Shown: in pieces, positions 36,034-44,906 of the stretch
Layout of the letters: each line of letters starts with the position of its first letter
How positions within the stretch are numbered: position 1 is the stretch's first letter
Assembly: GCF_019670005.1 (NCBI RefSeq)
Contig: NZ_AP019783.1
Location: forward strand, 4,242,150-4,306,149
DNA from: Methylomagnum ishizawai
GTDB lineage: Bacteria > Pseudomonadota > Gammaproteobacteria > Methylococcales > Methylococcaceae
Direction of reading: 5' to 3'
Length of the DNA stretch: 64,000 bases
Made by a program: the position numbers and the translations under genes
The notes under the pieces: generated by a model
Told to the model about the DNA's origin: nothing
Seen by the model: the letters and a program-made list of their open reading frames with translations, nothing else
The model's database searches: none

Positions 36034-37395
36034 TCAGTTAAACAGGCGCTCAATATCGAGGAAGAACGCCAATACCATCAAGCACAGCAAGATGAACATC
36101 CCGACCTGCTGGCAATACGCCAAGGTCCGGTCGGATACCGGGCTGCCCTTGACCCCTTCGATCAAATAGAACAGGAGATGCCCGCCGTCCAGCACCGGGA
36201 TCGGCAACAGGTTCAACACCCCGAGGCTGATGCTGACGATGGCGAGGAATTTCAGGAATTGGCCGAAGCCGACGCTGGCCGATTGCCCGGCGTACTGGGC
36301 GATGCTGATGGGACCGCTGAGGTTGTCGACCTTGGCCTTGCCGACCACCATGCGTCCGATCATCTTCAAGGTCAAGGCGGCGTAGCCATAGGTCTTGTCG
36401 ATGGCCGCGCCCAGGGCCGGGAACAAGCCGAGCCGGTATTCGGCCCGCAACGACTGTTCCATGTCCTCCGGCATCCTGACCGCCGCGCCGATCCGGCCCA
36501 CCCGGCCTTCGGGGGAATCCACGCCTTTGGGTTTGATGCCGAGATCGAGGCGGACGCCGCCGCGCTCGACGACGGTGCGGATCGCCACATCCGGGTGGGT
36601 GCGGACGAATTCGACCCATTCCTTCCAGGTCTTGATCGCCGTGCCGTCGGCGCTGACGATCAAGTCGCCGGGCTTGAGTTGGCCGGCTTCGGCGGCGCTG
36701 CCGGGTTCGACCCGGTCGATGACCGGCGGCAAGGCGGGTTCGTGGGGGCGGAAGCCGAGTTTCTGATAAAGCTGCTCGGGTTCCTGCGCCACCTCCTGGG
36801 GAATCCTCAACACCAGGACGCGGGCGGCCCCGTCCGCGCCCTTGACCTCGACCTGGATCGGCTCCTCCTCGACGGCGGTTTCGACCACGGCGGCGAGGGC
36901 GACATTCCAGGTCGGGGTGGGATCGCCCTTCACCGCGACGATTTCATCGCCTTCGCGGAACCCGGCCTGTCCGGCCAGGGTTTCCGCCGCCACCGGACCC
37001 AGCACCGGCCTGAGGCCGGTCTCGCCCAGCATGAACACGCCCCAGTAGATCAGGACCGCCAACAGCAGGTTGAACACCGGCCCCGCCACCACGATGCCCG
37101 CCCGCTTCCATAGGGGTTGGCGGTTGAAGGCGAAGGGCAGGTCTTCGGGAGCGACCGCGCCCTCGCGTTCGTCGATCATCTTGACATATCCGCCCAAAGG
37201 CAGGGCGCAGACCACGAATTCGGTGTCGTCCGGGGATTTTTGGTAGGCCCACAGCGGCTTGCCGAAGCCCAACGAAAACCGGGTGACCTTGACGCCGAGG
37301 CGGCGGGCTGCCCAGAAATGGCCGAATTCATGGAAGGCGATCAGGACCGCCAAGGCCACGACGAAGAAGAACAGCGTATGGAGCAGCGAAAACAT
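36034..37395 (-). CDS. rseP: Regulator of sigma-E protease RseP (site-2 protease)
   Basis: A 453-residue intramembrane zinc protease that cuts RseA to free sigma-E. The HExxH motif sits in the first helix (AFHEFGHFWAAR); the second metal-ligand region is seen near GVLNLLPIPVLDGGH. Two PDZ domains lie between (for example AGFREGDEIVAV and AGQLKPGDLIVSADG). The ATG at 37395 starts exactly at the conserved MFSLLHTLFFF. It is the last gene of the rpsB-to-rseP run; bamA, which normally follows, is not here. Confidence 0.96.
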   Translation of the reverse strand: MFSLLHTLFFFVVALAVLIAFHEFGHFWAARRLGVKVTRFSLGFGKPLWAYQKSPDDTEFVVCALPLGGYVKMIDEREGAVAPEDLPFAFNRQPLWKRAGIVVAGPVFNLLLAVLIYWGVFMLGETGLRPVLGPVAAETLAGQAGFREGDEIVAVKGDPTPTWNVALAAVVETAVEEEPIQVEVKGADGAARVLVLRIPQEVAQEPEQLYQKLGFRPHEPALPPVIDRVEPGSAAEAGQLKPGDLIVSADGTAIKTWKEWVEFVRTHPDVAIRTVVERGGVRLDLGIKPKGVDSPEGRVGRIGAAVRMPEDMEQSLRAEYRLGLFPALGAAIDKTYGYAALTLKMIGRMVVGKAKVDNLSGPISIAQYAGQSASVGFGQFLKFLAIVSISLGVLNLLPIPVLDGGHLLFYLIEGVKGSPVSDRTLAYCQQVGMFILLCLMVLAFFLDIERLFN

Positions 37396-37406
37396 GGGAT
37401 TGGGGG

Positions 37407-38585
37407 CTACAGCCGGGCTATGTAATCGTGGGCCGCCGCGCGGGCCGCGCCATCCGCTTCCAGGACGGCCTCGATGGAGTCCGCCGCGCCCGCCGGGAGG
37501 GTGTCCATGCAATACGCGATGGTGTCGGGGATGGCCGGGAAGCGGATGCTTCCCTCCAGGAAGGAAGCAACGGCGATCTCGTTGGCGGCGTTGAGGATGG
37601 CCGGTTCGGTGCCACCACCGCGCACGGCCTCGTAGGCCAGCCGCAAACAGGGGAAGCGCTCGAAATCCGGCGGTTCGAAATCAAGCTGTCTGACCCCGAA
37701 CAAATCCAAAGGTTCGGCCCCCGAATCGAAACGCCCCGGCCAGGCCAGGGCGTGGGCGATGGGGATGCGCATATCGGGATTGCCCATCTGCGCCAACACC
37801 GTGCCGTCCACATAATCGACCATGGAGTGGATCACGCTCTGGCGATGCACCACCACCTGCACCTTCTCGGGCGGCATCCCGAACAACAGGCAGGCTTCGA
37901 TCACTTCCAAGCCCTTGTTCATCATGGTAGCGGAATCCACCGAAATCTTGCGGCCCATCACCCAATTGGGATGGGCGACCGCCTGTTCCGGGGTGACTCC
38001 ATGGAGTTCTTCCAAAGGCTTGCGCAGGAACGGCCCGCCCGAGGCGGTCAGGAGGATGCGCCGCACCTCGGGGGCCGGGCGGCCGGCGTGGTAATGGGCG
38101 GGCATGCACTGGAAGATGGCGTTATGCTCGCTGTCGATGGGCAACAGGTCCGCGCCCGATTTGACCACCTCGGCCATGAACAAGGGACCGGACATCACCA
38201 GCGCCTCTTTGTTCGCCAGCAACACGGTCTTGCCCGCCTTGGCGGCGGCCAGGGTCGGCGGCAAACCGGCGGCCCCGACGATGGCGGCCATCACCGAATC
38301 GACCTCGGGCAAGACCGCCACGTCTTCCAGGGCTTTTTTGCCGCTCAACACCTGGGTGCTGTTCTGCCCGGCCCTGGCCAGCCGCTCGCGCAATTCGGCG
38401 GCGGGCCGCTCGTCGATCATCACCGCGTAATCCGGCTCGAAACGCAGGCATTGCTCCAACAAGCGTTCCACATTGTGGTTGGCGGTGAGCGCCACCACCC
38501 GGTAGCTGCCGGGATGCCGCCCGACCACGTCGAGGGTGCTGACGCCGATGGAGCCGGTCGAACCGAGTACGCAGATGCCTTTCAT
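37407..38585 (-). CDS. dxr: 1-deoxy-D-xylulose 5-phosphate reductoisomerase
   Basis: A 392-residue enzyme of the MEP isoprenoid pathway, converting DXP to MEP with NADPH and a divalent metal. The NADPH-binding start [14 protein letters not shown] is intact, followed by [12 protein letters not shown], the catalytic loop [12 protein letters not shown], and LTASGGPF. Length is normal. It lies between cdsA and rseP in the order usual for Pseudomonas-like operons. Confidence 0.97.
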   Translation of the reverse strand: MKGICVLGSTGSIGVSTLDVVGRHPGSYRVVALTANHNVERLLEQCLRFEPDYAVMIDERPAAELRERLARAGQNSTQVLSGKKALEDVAVLPEVDSVMAAIVGAAGLPPTLAAAKAGKTVLLANKEALVMSGPLFMAEVVKSGADLLPIDSEHNAIFQCMPAHYHAGRPAPEVRRILLTASGGPFLRKPLEELHGVTPEQAVAHPNWVMGRKISVDSATMMNKGLEVIEACLLFGMPPEKVQVVVHRQSVIHSMVDYVDGTVLAQMGNPDMRIPIAHALAWPGRFDSGAEPLDLFGVRQLDFEPPDFERFPCLRLAYEAVRGGGTEPAILNAANEIAVASFLEGSIRFPAIPDTIAYCMDTLPAGAADSIEAVLEADGAARAAAHDYIARL

Positions 38586-38597
38586 GTTGGGGTCTCG

Positions 38598-39647
38598 CTA
38601 GGGATGGGTGGATTCGGCGGGTTTGGCCGGGGCCGGGGGCTGTTCCGGCGCGGATTCGGTGGCGGGCGGTTCGGCGGCTTCCGGGCCGGGCGACTCGAAA
38701 CCGCCTTGGTCCATGGGCACGGGCCGTTCGGCCGGACCTTCGCCTTCTTCGGATTGGCTGGGGACTTCCTGCTCGATGTGGATGGGCGATTCCAACACGA
38801 CATTGCTGTCGGGAGGCTGGATGAAGATGTTGAGCATCATCGAGCCGGCGTAGAACACCGAGGTCGCCGCGATCAGGCTATCGACCCGGTCCAGCACGCC
38901 GCCATGGCCGGGGAGGATGTTGCTGCTGTCCTTCACGCCACGGATGCGCTTGACCAGGCTCTCGAACAAATCGCCGATCACCGACACGATCACCGTGGCC
39001 AAGGACAAGGCCACGAAATCGGTCAGGGTCACGCTGGACAAATCGCTCCAGAAACCCACCGCCACCGCGAACGGCACCGTCGCCAGCAAAGCGCCATAGA
39101 CGCCCTCCACGGTCTTGCCGGGGCTGATGGCCTCGCATAGCTTGGTGTTGCCCCAGCGCTTGCCGACGAAGTAAGCACCGATATCGGCGACCCAGATCAG
39201 GGCCGACACGTACAGCACTTGATATTGGCTGAAATTGACCCGCAGCCAGGTCAGCGAGGCCCAGGCCGTCAGCAGGATGAAAATGCCCAGGCCCAGTTTG
39301 AGGCCCAGGGGATATTCGATCTGGAGCAGCCGTTCGGGAATCTTGCGGAAAGCCATGCCGCACACGAACCACCAGGCCACCACCGGCCAGTAGAACCAAC
39401 CCGGCAGTTCGATGGGCGCCCAATCGGCGGCGGTCAGGCGCAATATCACCATGAAGGCCAGCACCACGAGACTGTAGCCGATGCGGTGGGCATTACTGGG
39501 CAGCCCGGCCAAACCGGCCCATTCCCAGGCCGAAACCAACATGAAGCTTCCCCAGAACACGGCGAAGCCGTCCGGGGGCAGGTACAAAATGGCCAGGACC
39601 GCCAAGGGGGTCAATGCCAAGGCCGTGAGGATGCGATTCTTGAGCAT
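38598..39647 (-). CDS. cdsA: Phosphatidate cytidylyltransferase with C-terminal extension
   Basis: A 349-residue membrane enzyme that makes CDP-diacylglycerol from phosphatidate and CTP. About eight helices are followed by the CDP-alcohol synthase signature SLVKRIRGVKDSSNILPGHG and LDRVDSLIAA. The usual protein ends near residue 275; here another 70 residues follow, rich in Glu, Pro, Ser and Ala (for example SEEGEGPAERPV and EQPPAPAKPAE). This tail is probably disordered and on the cytosolic side; its purpose is unknown. Confidence 0.95.
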   Translation of the reverse strand: MLKNRILTALALTPLAVLAILYLPPDGFAVFWGSFMLVSAWEWAGLAGLPSNAHRIGYSLVVLAFMVILRLTAADWAPIELPGWFYWPVVAWWFVCGMAFRKIPERLLQIEYPLGLKLGLGIFILLTAWASLTWLRVNFSQYQVLYVSALIWVADIGAYFVGKRWGNTKLCEAISPGKTVEGVYGALLATVPFAVAVGFWSDLSSVTLTDFVALSLATVIVSVIGDLFESLVKRIRGVKDSSNILPGHGGVLDRVDSLIAATSVFYAGSMMLNIFIQPPDSNVVLESPIHIEQEVPSQSEEGEGPAERPVPMDQGGFESPGPEAAEPPATESAPEQPPAPAKPAESTHP

Positions 39648-39702
39648 GGGAGTTTTGTGTGAAGGTTGCTAGGGGCGTTGGGGCTGGCGGTACGCCGCCC
39701 GT

Positions 39703-40461
39703 TCAAGCCTGGGAGAACTGCTCGACCTGCTCGCCGGTATAGCCGAAACGGCGCTGGCGCCCGGCGTAATCTTCCAAGGCGAGGTCGAGGACTTTCTCGT
39801 CGAAATCCGGCCACAGCACCGGGGTGAAATACAGTTCGGTGTAGGCCAATTGCCAGAGCAGGAAATTGCTGATGCGCCGCTCGCCGCCGGTGCGGATGAA
39901 CAGATCGGGCTCCGGCAATTCCGCCAAGGCCAGATGGGAGGCGAACGCGGCCTCGCCGATCTCCGCCGCCCGCATCTCGCCGCGCCCGACCGCTTCCGCC
40001 ATCCGGCGGGCGGCCTGGACGATGTCCCAGCGTCCGCCGTAATTGGCGGCGATGTTGAGGTCCAGGCGCCGGTTGCCCTGGGTCAGCGCTTCGGAGGCGG
40101 CGATCTTGTCCTGCAAGACCGGGGCGAAAGCCTCGCGCTCGCCGATCACCCGCAACCGGACGCCGCTTTCGTGGAGCTTCTGGGTTTCGCGCTCCAAGGT
40201 CGCGATGAACAGTTCCATCAACAGCGACACTTCCTGGACCGGACGCCGCCAATTCTCGCTGCTGAAGGCGAACAGGGTCAGCGCCCCGATGCCCTTGGCC
40301 AAGCAATATTCCACGGTCTTGCGGACGGCCCCGACCCCGGCGCGGTGGCCGGCGGTGCGGGGCAGGAAACGTTGTTTGGCCCAGCGGCCATTACCATCCA
40401 TGATGATCGCCACATGCCGGGGCAGCCGGTTGTCAATGCTTGGAACGGCGGACACATCCAT
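39703..40461 (-). CDS. uppS: Undecaprenyl diphosphate synthase
   Basis: A 252-residue cis-prenyltransferase that makes the C55 carrier for peptidoglycan and glycan assembly. The catalytic start [13 protein letters not shown] contains the essential Asp, followed by [19 protein letters not shown] and [13 protein letters not shown], the farnesyl and IPP binding segments. The ATG at 40461 begins the conserved protein; an open frame upstream is not conserved. It lies between frr and cdsA, consistent with the operon's lipid and cell-wall genes. Confidence 0.97.
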   Translation of the reverse strand: MDVSAVPSIDNRLPRHVAIIMDGNGRWAKQRFLPRTAGHRAGVGAVRKTVEYCLAKGIGALTLFAFSSENWRRPVQEVSLLMELFIATLERETQKLHESGVRLRVIGEREAFAPVLQDKIAASEALTQGNRRLDLNIAANYGGRWDIVQAARRMAEAVGRGEMRAAEIGEAAFASHLALAELPEPDLFIRTGGERRISNFLLWQLAYTELYFTPVLWPDFDEKVLDLALEDYAGRQRRFGYTGEQVEQFSQA

Positions 40462-40626
40462 CTCGATCTTACGAACCCTTGGTTGGGATTGCCCCGGCCA
40501 GCGGGGCCGGAACCGGAACCCGCCAGCCGGACCCGACCCGGATCGAACCCACCTTGGCATCCGGGGAGCGCCCTAGGCTAGGGGCGTGCATGTCGGAACC
40601 CACCCGGACCTTGCAGGTCCGGCGGT

Positions 40627-41184
40627 TCACATGGACATCAAATCGGTTTCCTTCTCTTGCAGCACTTTTTCCGCGTCCTTGATGTACTGGTCGGTCAGCT
40701 TCTGGATTTGGTCCTGGCTGCGGCGCTCCTGGTCCTCGGAGATTTGCTTGTCCTTGAGCGCGGCCTTGAGTTCGTTGTTGGCGTCGCGGCGGATGTTGCG
40801 GATGGCGACGCGGGCGTTCTCGGCCTCGTGGCGCACCACCTTCACCAAATCCTTGCGGCGCTGTTCGGTCAAGGGCGGCATGGGCACGCGGATCACGGTA
40901 CCCATGCTGGACGGGTTCAGCCCCAGATCGGAGGAAAGGATGGCCTTCTCGATGGCCTGTACCATGGTCCGCTCCCAGGGGGTCACGGTCAGGGTGCGGG
41001 CGTCCTCGGCGGTGATATTGGCGGTCTGGCTCAGCGGCACGTCGTTGCCGTAATAGGAGACCGTGATATGGTCGAGCAGGCTGGGATGGGCGCGGCCCGT
41101 CCTGATTTTCGCCAATTCGTGTTTGAGCGCTTCGATGCTCTTGCCCATGCGCTCGGCGGCGCGTTTTTGGATGTCTTCGATCAT
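40627..41184 (-). CDS. frr: Ribosome recycling factor
   Basis: A 185-residue RRF that with EF-G splits post-termination ribosomes. It is recognised by [13 protein letters not shown] near the N-terminus, the [14 protein letters not shown]-like [15 protein letters not shown] and the terminal KEKDLMSM-like KETDLMSM. Its ATG overlaps the pyrH stop as ATGA, so the two are translationally coupled. Confidence 0.98.
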   Translation of the reverse strand: MIEDIQKRAAERMGKSIEALKHELAKIRTGRAHPSLLDHITVSYYGNDVPLSQTANITAEDARTLTVTPWERTMVQAIEKAILSSDLGLNPSSMGTVIRVPMPPLTEQRRKDLVKVVRHEAENARVAIRNIRRDANNELKAALKDKQISEDQERRSQDQIQKLTDQYIKDAEKVLQEKETDLMSM

Positions 41185-41909
41185 GTGGGTTCACCCGTTT
41201 CAATCAAGGAGCCGATTTCTTCGCCCTGCATCAGCCGCATCACCGCGCCGGGTTCGAAGATGTTCATCACCCGCAGCGGCATCCGGTGGTCGCGGCATAA
41301 CACCAGGGCGGTGGCGTCCATCACGTTCAAGCGCTGGTCCAGCGCTTGGTCGTAGGTCAGCCGGGGATAAAATTGGGCGCCGGGATGCTTGATGGGATCG
41401 GCGGAATAGACGCCATCGACCTTGGTGGCCTTGATGAGCAGGTCGGCGTTGATTTCGATGGCGCGGAGGCTGGCCGCCGAATCGGTGGTGAAGAAGGGAT
41501 TGCCGGTGCCCGCCGCGAAGATCGCCACCCGGCCTTTTTCAAGGTGCCGGATGGCCCGGCGGCGGATGTAGTCCTCGCAGACCTGGTTGATCTTGAGGGC
41601 GGACATGACCCGGACGGGCCGCCCCAAATGCTCCACCGCGTCCTGCATCGCCAGGGCGTTCAGCACGGTGGCCAGCATCCCCATATGGTCGCCGGTCACG
41701 CGGTCCAAAGCTTCGGAGGCCGTTTCCGCGCCGCGCACGAAATTACCGCCACCGATCACCAGCCCGACCTCCACGCCGAACTCGCACAGATCGACCACCT
41801 CCCGCGCCAGTCGGCGGAGGGTCTGGGAGTCGATGCCGCCACCCTGGCTTCCCATCAGCGCTTCCCCGCTCAGCTTGAGCAAGATGCGCTTGTATTTTGG
41901 CTCGCTCAT
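41181..41909 (-). CDS. pyrH: Uridylate kinase (UMP kinase)
   Basis: A 242-residue bacterial UMP kinase of the amino-acid-kinase fold. The phosphate-binding start [14 protein letters not shown], the [14 protein letters not shown] loop, the UMP site [11 protein letters not shown] and the terminal [10 protein letters not shown] are intact. Pyrimidine and GTP levels regulate it allosterically. The ATG at 41909 is used because [12 protein letters not shown] is the conserved beginning. It is followed by frr in the usual order. Confidence 0.97.
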   Translation of the reverse strand: MSEPKYKRILLKLSGEALMGSQGGGIDSQTLRRLAREVVDLCEFGVEVGLVIGGGNFVRGAETASEALDRVTGDHMGMLATVLNALAMQDAVEHLGRPVRVMSALKINQVCEDYIRRRAIRHLEKGRVAIFAAGTGNPFFTTDSAASLRAIEINADLLIKATKVDGVYSADPIKHPGAQFYPRLTYDQALDQRLNVMDATALVLCRDHRMPLRVMNIFEPGAVMRLMQGEEIGSLIETGEPT

Positions 41910-41950
41910 CGGATTGGTCCCGTTTCCAGTGCTACTCAAGTACCCATGCA

Positions 41951-41987
41951 AGAAAGGGCGCGTGCGGCCCGGCCGCAACGCGCCCCG
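41951..41987 (-). terminator. Attenuator-type hairpin between tsf and pyrH
   Basis: On the minus strand GGGGCGCGTTGCGGCC pairs with GGCCGCACGCGCCC and is followed by TTTCTT. It lies directly after the tsf stop and may cut part of the transcripts so that tsf exceeds pyrH-frr expression. Confidence 0.6.
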
Positions 41988-41999
41988 TCCCCAACCCGC

Positions 42000-42887
42000 T
42001 TAAGCCAGGCCGGCCTGGGCCATCACTTCGGCGGCGAAATCGCTTTCGACCTTCTCGATGCCCTCGCCGACCTCGAAGCGGACGTAGCGGACCACGCTGG
42101 CCTTGTTGTCGGCCAGCAGCTTGCCCACGCTCTGCTTGTCGTCCTTGACGAAAGGCTGGCCCAACAGGGTCACTTCGCCCAGGAACTTGCGGACCCGGCC
42201 CTCGACCATCTTCTCGATGATGTTGGCGGGCTTGCCTTCGGCCTCGGCCTGGGCCTTGGCGATTTCGCGCTCCTTGGCGATGGTTTCGGCGGGGATGCCG
42301 GATTCGTCTAGGCTCAGCGGCTTGCTGGCGGCGATGTGCATGGCGATGTCGCGGCCCAGTTCCACCGTGCCGCCGACCAGCTCGACCAGGACGCCGATGC
42401 GGGTGCCGTGCAGGTAGCTGACCACGATGCCATTGTCGGAGACATAGCGCTCGAAGCGGCGGAAGGCCAGGTTCTCGCCGATCTTGGCGACCAGTTCGCG
42501 GCGGGTGTCGTCGATGCTGACGCCGGTGGCGGGAATCGCCACGGCCAGCAGTTCTTCCGACGTGGTGGCGGAAGAATCCAGGGCGCACTGGGCGATGTTG
42601 TTGGCGAAGGCGATGAAATCATCGCCCTTGGCGACGAAGTCGGTTTCGCAGTTGACTTCGACGATGGCGGCGCTCTTTTGGTCCGCGCCCAGCTTGACGC
42701 AGATGCAGCCTTCCGCCGCGGTGCGGCCGGATTTCTTGTCCGCCTTGGCGAGCCCGGATTTGCGCATCGCTTCGATGGCGGCTTCCATATCGCCGTCGGC
42801 TTCCGTCAGGGCTTTTTTGCATTCCATCATCCCGGAGCCGGTGCGCTCGCGGAGTTCCTTAACCATTGCGGCAGTGATATTGGCCAT
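42000..42887 (-). CDS. tsf: Elongation factor Ts
   Basis: A 295-residue nucleotide-exchange factor for EF-Tu. The N-terminal domain ITAAMVKELRERTGSGMMEC and the TDFVAKGDDFIAFAN segment of the core are intact, as is the C-terminal IEKVESDFAAEV. The ATG at 42887 has GAGAGG upstream. Separated from rpsB by 115 nt holding a hairpin with a T-rich end. Confidence 0.98.
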   Translation of the reverse strand: MANITAAMVKELRERTGSGMMECKKALTEADGDMEAAIEAMRKSGLAKADKKSGRTAAEGCICVKLGADQKSAAIVEVNCETDFVAKGDDFIAFANNIAQCALDSSATTSEELLAVAIPATGVSIDDTRRELVAKIGENLAFRRFERYVSDNGIVVSYLHGTRIGVLVELVGGTVELGRDIAMHIAASKPLSLDESGIPAETIAKEREIAKAQAEAEGKPANIIEKMVEGRVRKFLGEVTLLGQPFVKDDKQSVGKLLADNKASVVRYVRFEVGEGIEKVESDFAAEVMAQAGLA

Positions 42888-42944
42888 TTAAACCGAACCT
42901 CTCTTGGTTGATTGCGCGATAGTCGGCGCATTCATATTCACTTA

Positions 42945-42972
42945 ATGAAAACGCCCCCTGATGGAGGCGTTT
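42945..42972 (-). terminator. Hairpin between rpsB and tsf
   Basis: Read on the minus strand, AAACGCCTCC and GGGGGCGTTTT pair around ATCA and are followed by TTTTCATT. Partial termination here would set the rpsB:tsf ratio, an arrangement known from other proteobacteria. Confidence 0.65.
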
Positions 42973-43002
42973 GAATCGGAGCTAGGCAAGCCCGGCTTCG
43001 GC

Positions 43003-43773
43003 TCAGTCGGCTTCCTCGACTTCGGCCTCTACGCGGGTTTCGCTTTCCGCCGCCATCTCGACGAATTCGTCTTCGGTGCCGATGTCCGGGGTGTTGACCT
43101 TGCCTTGCAGGATCGCCGTGGCGGCGGCCTGCACATACAACTGTACGGCCCGGATGGAATCGTCGTTGCCGGGGATGATGTAATCGATCCCCAGGGGGCT
43201 GTTATTGGTATCGACCACGCCGACCACCGGGATTCCCAATTTCTGGGCTTCGGCGATGGCGTTTTTCTCGTAGCCGACATCCAGCACGAACAGCACCTCC
43301 GGCAGGCGGTCCATATCGCGGATGCCGCCCAGGTTATGCACCAGCTTTTCCAGTTCGCGCATCATGCCCAGACCTTCCTTCTTGCTGAAGCGCTGCAAGC
43401 GGCCATCGTCGCGCATGGCTTCCAGGTCCTTCATGCGGGACACGGATTGCTTGATGGTCTTGAAGTTGGTGAGCATACCGCCCAGCCAGCGGGCGTTGAC
43501 ATAGGGCATGGCGCAACGGGAAGCTTCTTCCTCGACCACTTTGCGGGTGGTGCGCTTGGTGCCCACGAACAAAATCTTGCCACGGTTGGCGGCCACCTGT
43601 TCCAAATAACGCATGGCGTCGTTGAACAGGGGCAGGGTCTTTTCCAGGTTGATGATATGGATATTGCTCCGCGCACCGAAGATGTACGGGGCCATTTTGG
43701 GATTCCAATAGCGCGTCTGATGGCCGAAGTGGACACCGGCCTCCAGCATTTGACGCATGGTAACGTTCGACAT
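43003..43773 (-). CDS. rpsB: 30S ribosomal protein S2
   Basis: A 256-residue S2 with the N-terminal [20 protein letters not shown], then the [10 protein letters not shown] and [10 protein letters not shown] segments and the central [11 protein letters not shown]. The C-terminus has an acidic tail. Ribosome site AGGAG is 5 nt before the ATG at 43773. It opens the run that continues to rseP. A strong candidate promoter, listed separately, faces it. Confidence 0.98.
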   Translation of the reverse strand: MSNVTMRQMLEAGVHFGHQTRYWNPKMAPYIFGARSNIHIINLEKTLPLFNDAMRYLEQVAANRGKILFVGTKRTTRKVVEEEASRCAMPYVNARWLGGMLTNFKTIKQSVSRMKDLEAMRDDGRLQRFSKKEGLGMMRELEKLVHNLGGIRDMDRLPEVLFVLDVGYEKNAIAEAQKLGIPVVGVVDTNNSPLGIDYIIPGNDDSIRAVQLYVQAAATAILQGKVNTPDIGTEDEFVEMAAESETRVEAEVEEAD

Positions 43774-43892
43774 CGAGTTCTCCTAAGTTCTCGCGTGGGT
43801 TGAGCCTCCACATATCCCGAACCGGCAACCCGTTCCCGCGTCTAAAACCGCGAGGCGGGCACCCTGCCGGACGTGACGATATGTGTGTGTTA

Positions 43893-43940
43893 TTGCCAAA
43901 AATAGCAGCGCTTTATACCATACTCGTCTTTCTTCAACAA
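43893..43940. promoter_or_regulatory. Overlapping divergent promoters for rpsB and map
   Basis: Minus strand: TTGTTG (43940-43935) and TATAAA (43917-43912) with 17 nt between and TG one base before the -10 (extended -10), for rpsB. Plus strand: TTGCCA (43893-43898) and TACCAT (43916-43921), also 17 nt apart, for map. The two -10 boxes share bases, so polymerase can occupy only one at a time. Confidence 0.55.
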
Positions 43941-44008
43941 TCCGCGCCCCCTTCCCCGGCCCCCAACCCCGGCGGGCGTGCGACATTAAATATCCCCCAC
44001 ACCACCCC

Positions 44009-44812
44009 ATGAGCATCAGCCTAAAATCCCCGCTTGAAATCGAAAAAATGCGCGACGCCGGACGCTTGGCCGCCGAAGTGCTGGACATGATCGAACCCTT
44101 CGTCGTCCCCGGCGTCACCACGGAGGAGTTGGATCAAATCTGCCATGACTACATGGTCAATGTGCAGCATGTGATCCCGGCCCCCTTGAACTACCGGGGC
44201 TTCCCCAAATCGATCTGCACCTCGGTCAACCACACGGTCTGCCACGGCATCCCCGGCCCCAAGAAACTGAAGAGCGGCGATATCGTCAATATCGATATCA
44301 CCGTCATCAAAAGCGGCTACCATGGCGACACCAGCAAGATGTTCGGGGTGGGCGAGGTGCCGCTCCGGGCCAAGCGCTTGATGCGCGTGTGCCAGGAAGC
44401 CTTGTACCTGGGCATCCAGCAGGTTCGGCCCGGCGGCCATCTGGGCGATATCGGCCATGCCATCCAGCGCCATGCCGAATCCCATGGTTATTCGGTGGTG
44501 CAGGAATTCTGCGGGCACGGCATCGGCAAGGAATTCCACGAAGACCCCCAAGTCCTACATTACGGCAAGCCGGGCACCGGCCCCCAACTGGAACCGGGCA
44601 TGATCTTCACCATCGAACCGATGATCAACCTGGGCAAACGCTATGTGAAAATCCTGCCCGACGGCTGGACCGCCGTGACCAAGGACCACAGCCTATCCGC
44701 CCAATGGGAACACACCCTCCTGGTGACAGCCCAAGGCCACGAAATCCTGACCCTACGCCGCGAAGAGGCTGAATCGTTTAAGCAAGACCGTCTCAAATCA
44801 ACCGGCACCTGA
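44009..44812 (+). CDS. map: Methionine aminopeptidase type I
   Basis: A 267-residue metalloprotease that removes the initiator Met. The five metal ligands are visible in DIVNIDITV, YHGDTSKMF, GHGIGKEFHEDP (His), FTIEPM and QWEHTLLV. The ATG at 44009 starts at MSISLKSPLEIEKM, the conserved beginning. It is divergent from rpsB and directly upstream of glnD, as in many gammaproteobacteria. Confidence 0.98.
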   Translation: MSISLKSPLEIEKMRDAGRLAAEVLDMIEPFVVPGVTTEELDQICHDYMVNVQHVIPAPLNYRGFPKSICTSVNHTVCHGIPGPKKLKSGDIVNIDITVIKSGYHGDTSKMFGVGEVPLRAKRLMRVCQEALYLGIQQVRPGGHLGDIGHAIQRHAESHGYSVVQEFCGHGIGKEFHEDPQVLHYGKPGTGPQLEPGMIFTIEPMINLGKRYVKILPDGWTAVTKDHSLSAQWEHTLLVTAQGHEILTLRREEAESFKQDRLKSTGT

Positions 44813-44906
44813 CCTCCCCGGCCTGATTAAAACCTACAAAGACCGCCTAGGCCGCAAACACGCGGAACTCGTCGATTGGTTCCGGGCCGGCACCCCCGCC
44901 GCCGAG

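Noticed and set aside
43774-44008. Autoregulatory rpsB leader RNA
   Set aside because: A leader must exist upstream of rpsB, but I could not match its fold to the known S2 leader from sequence alone.
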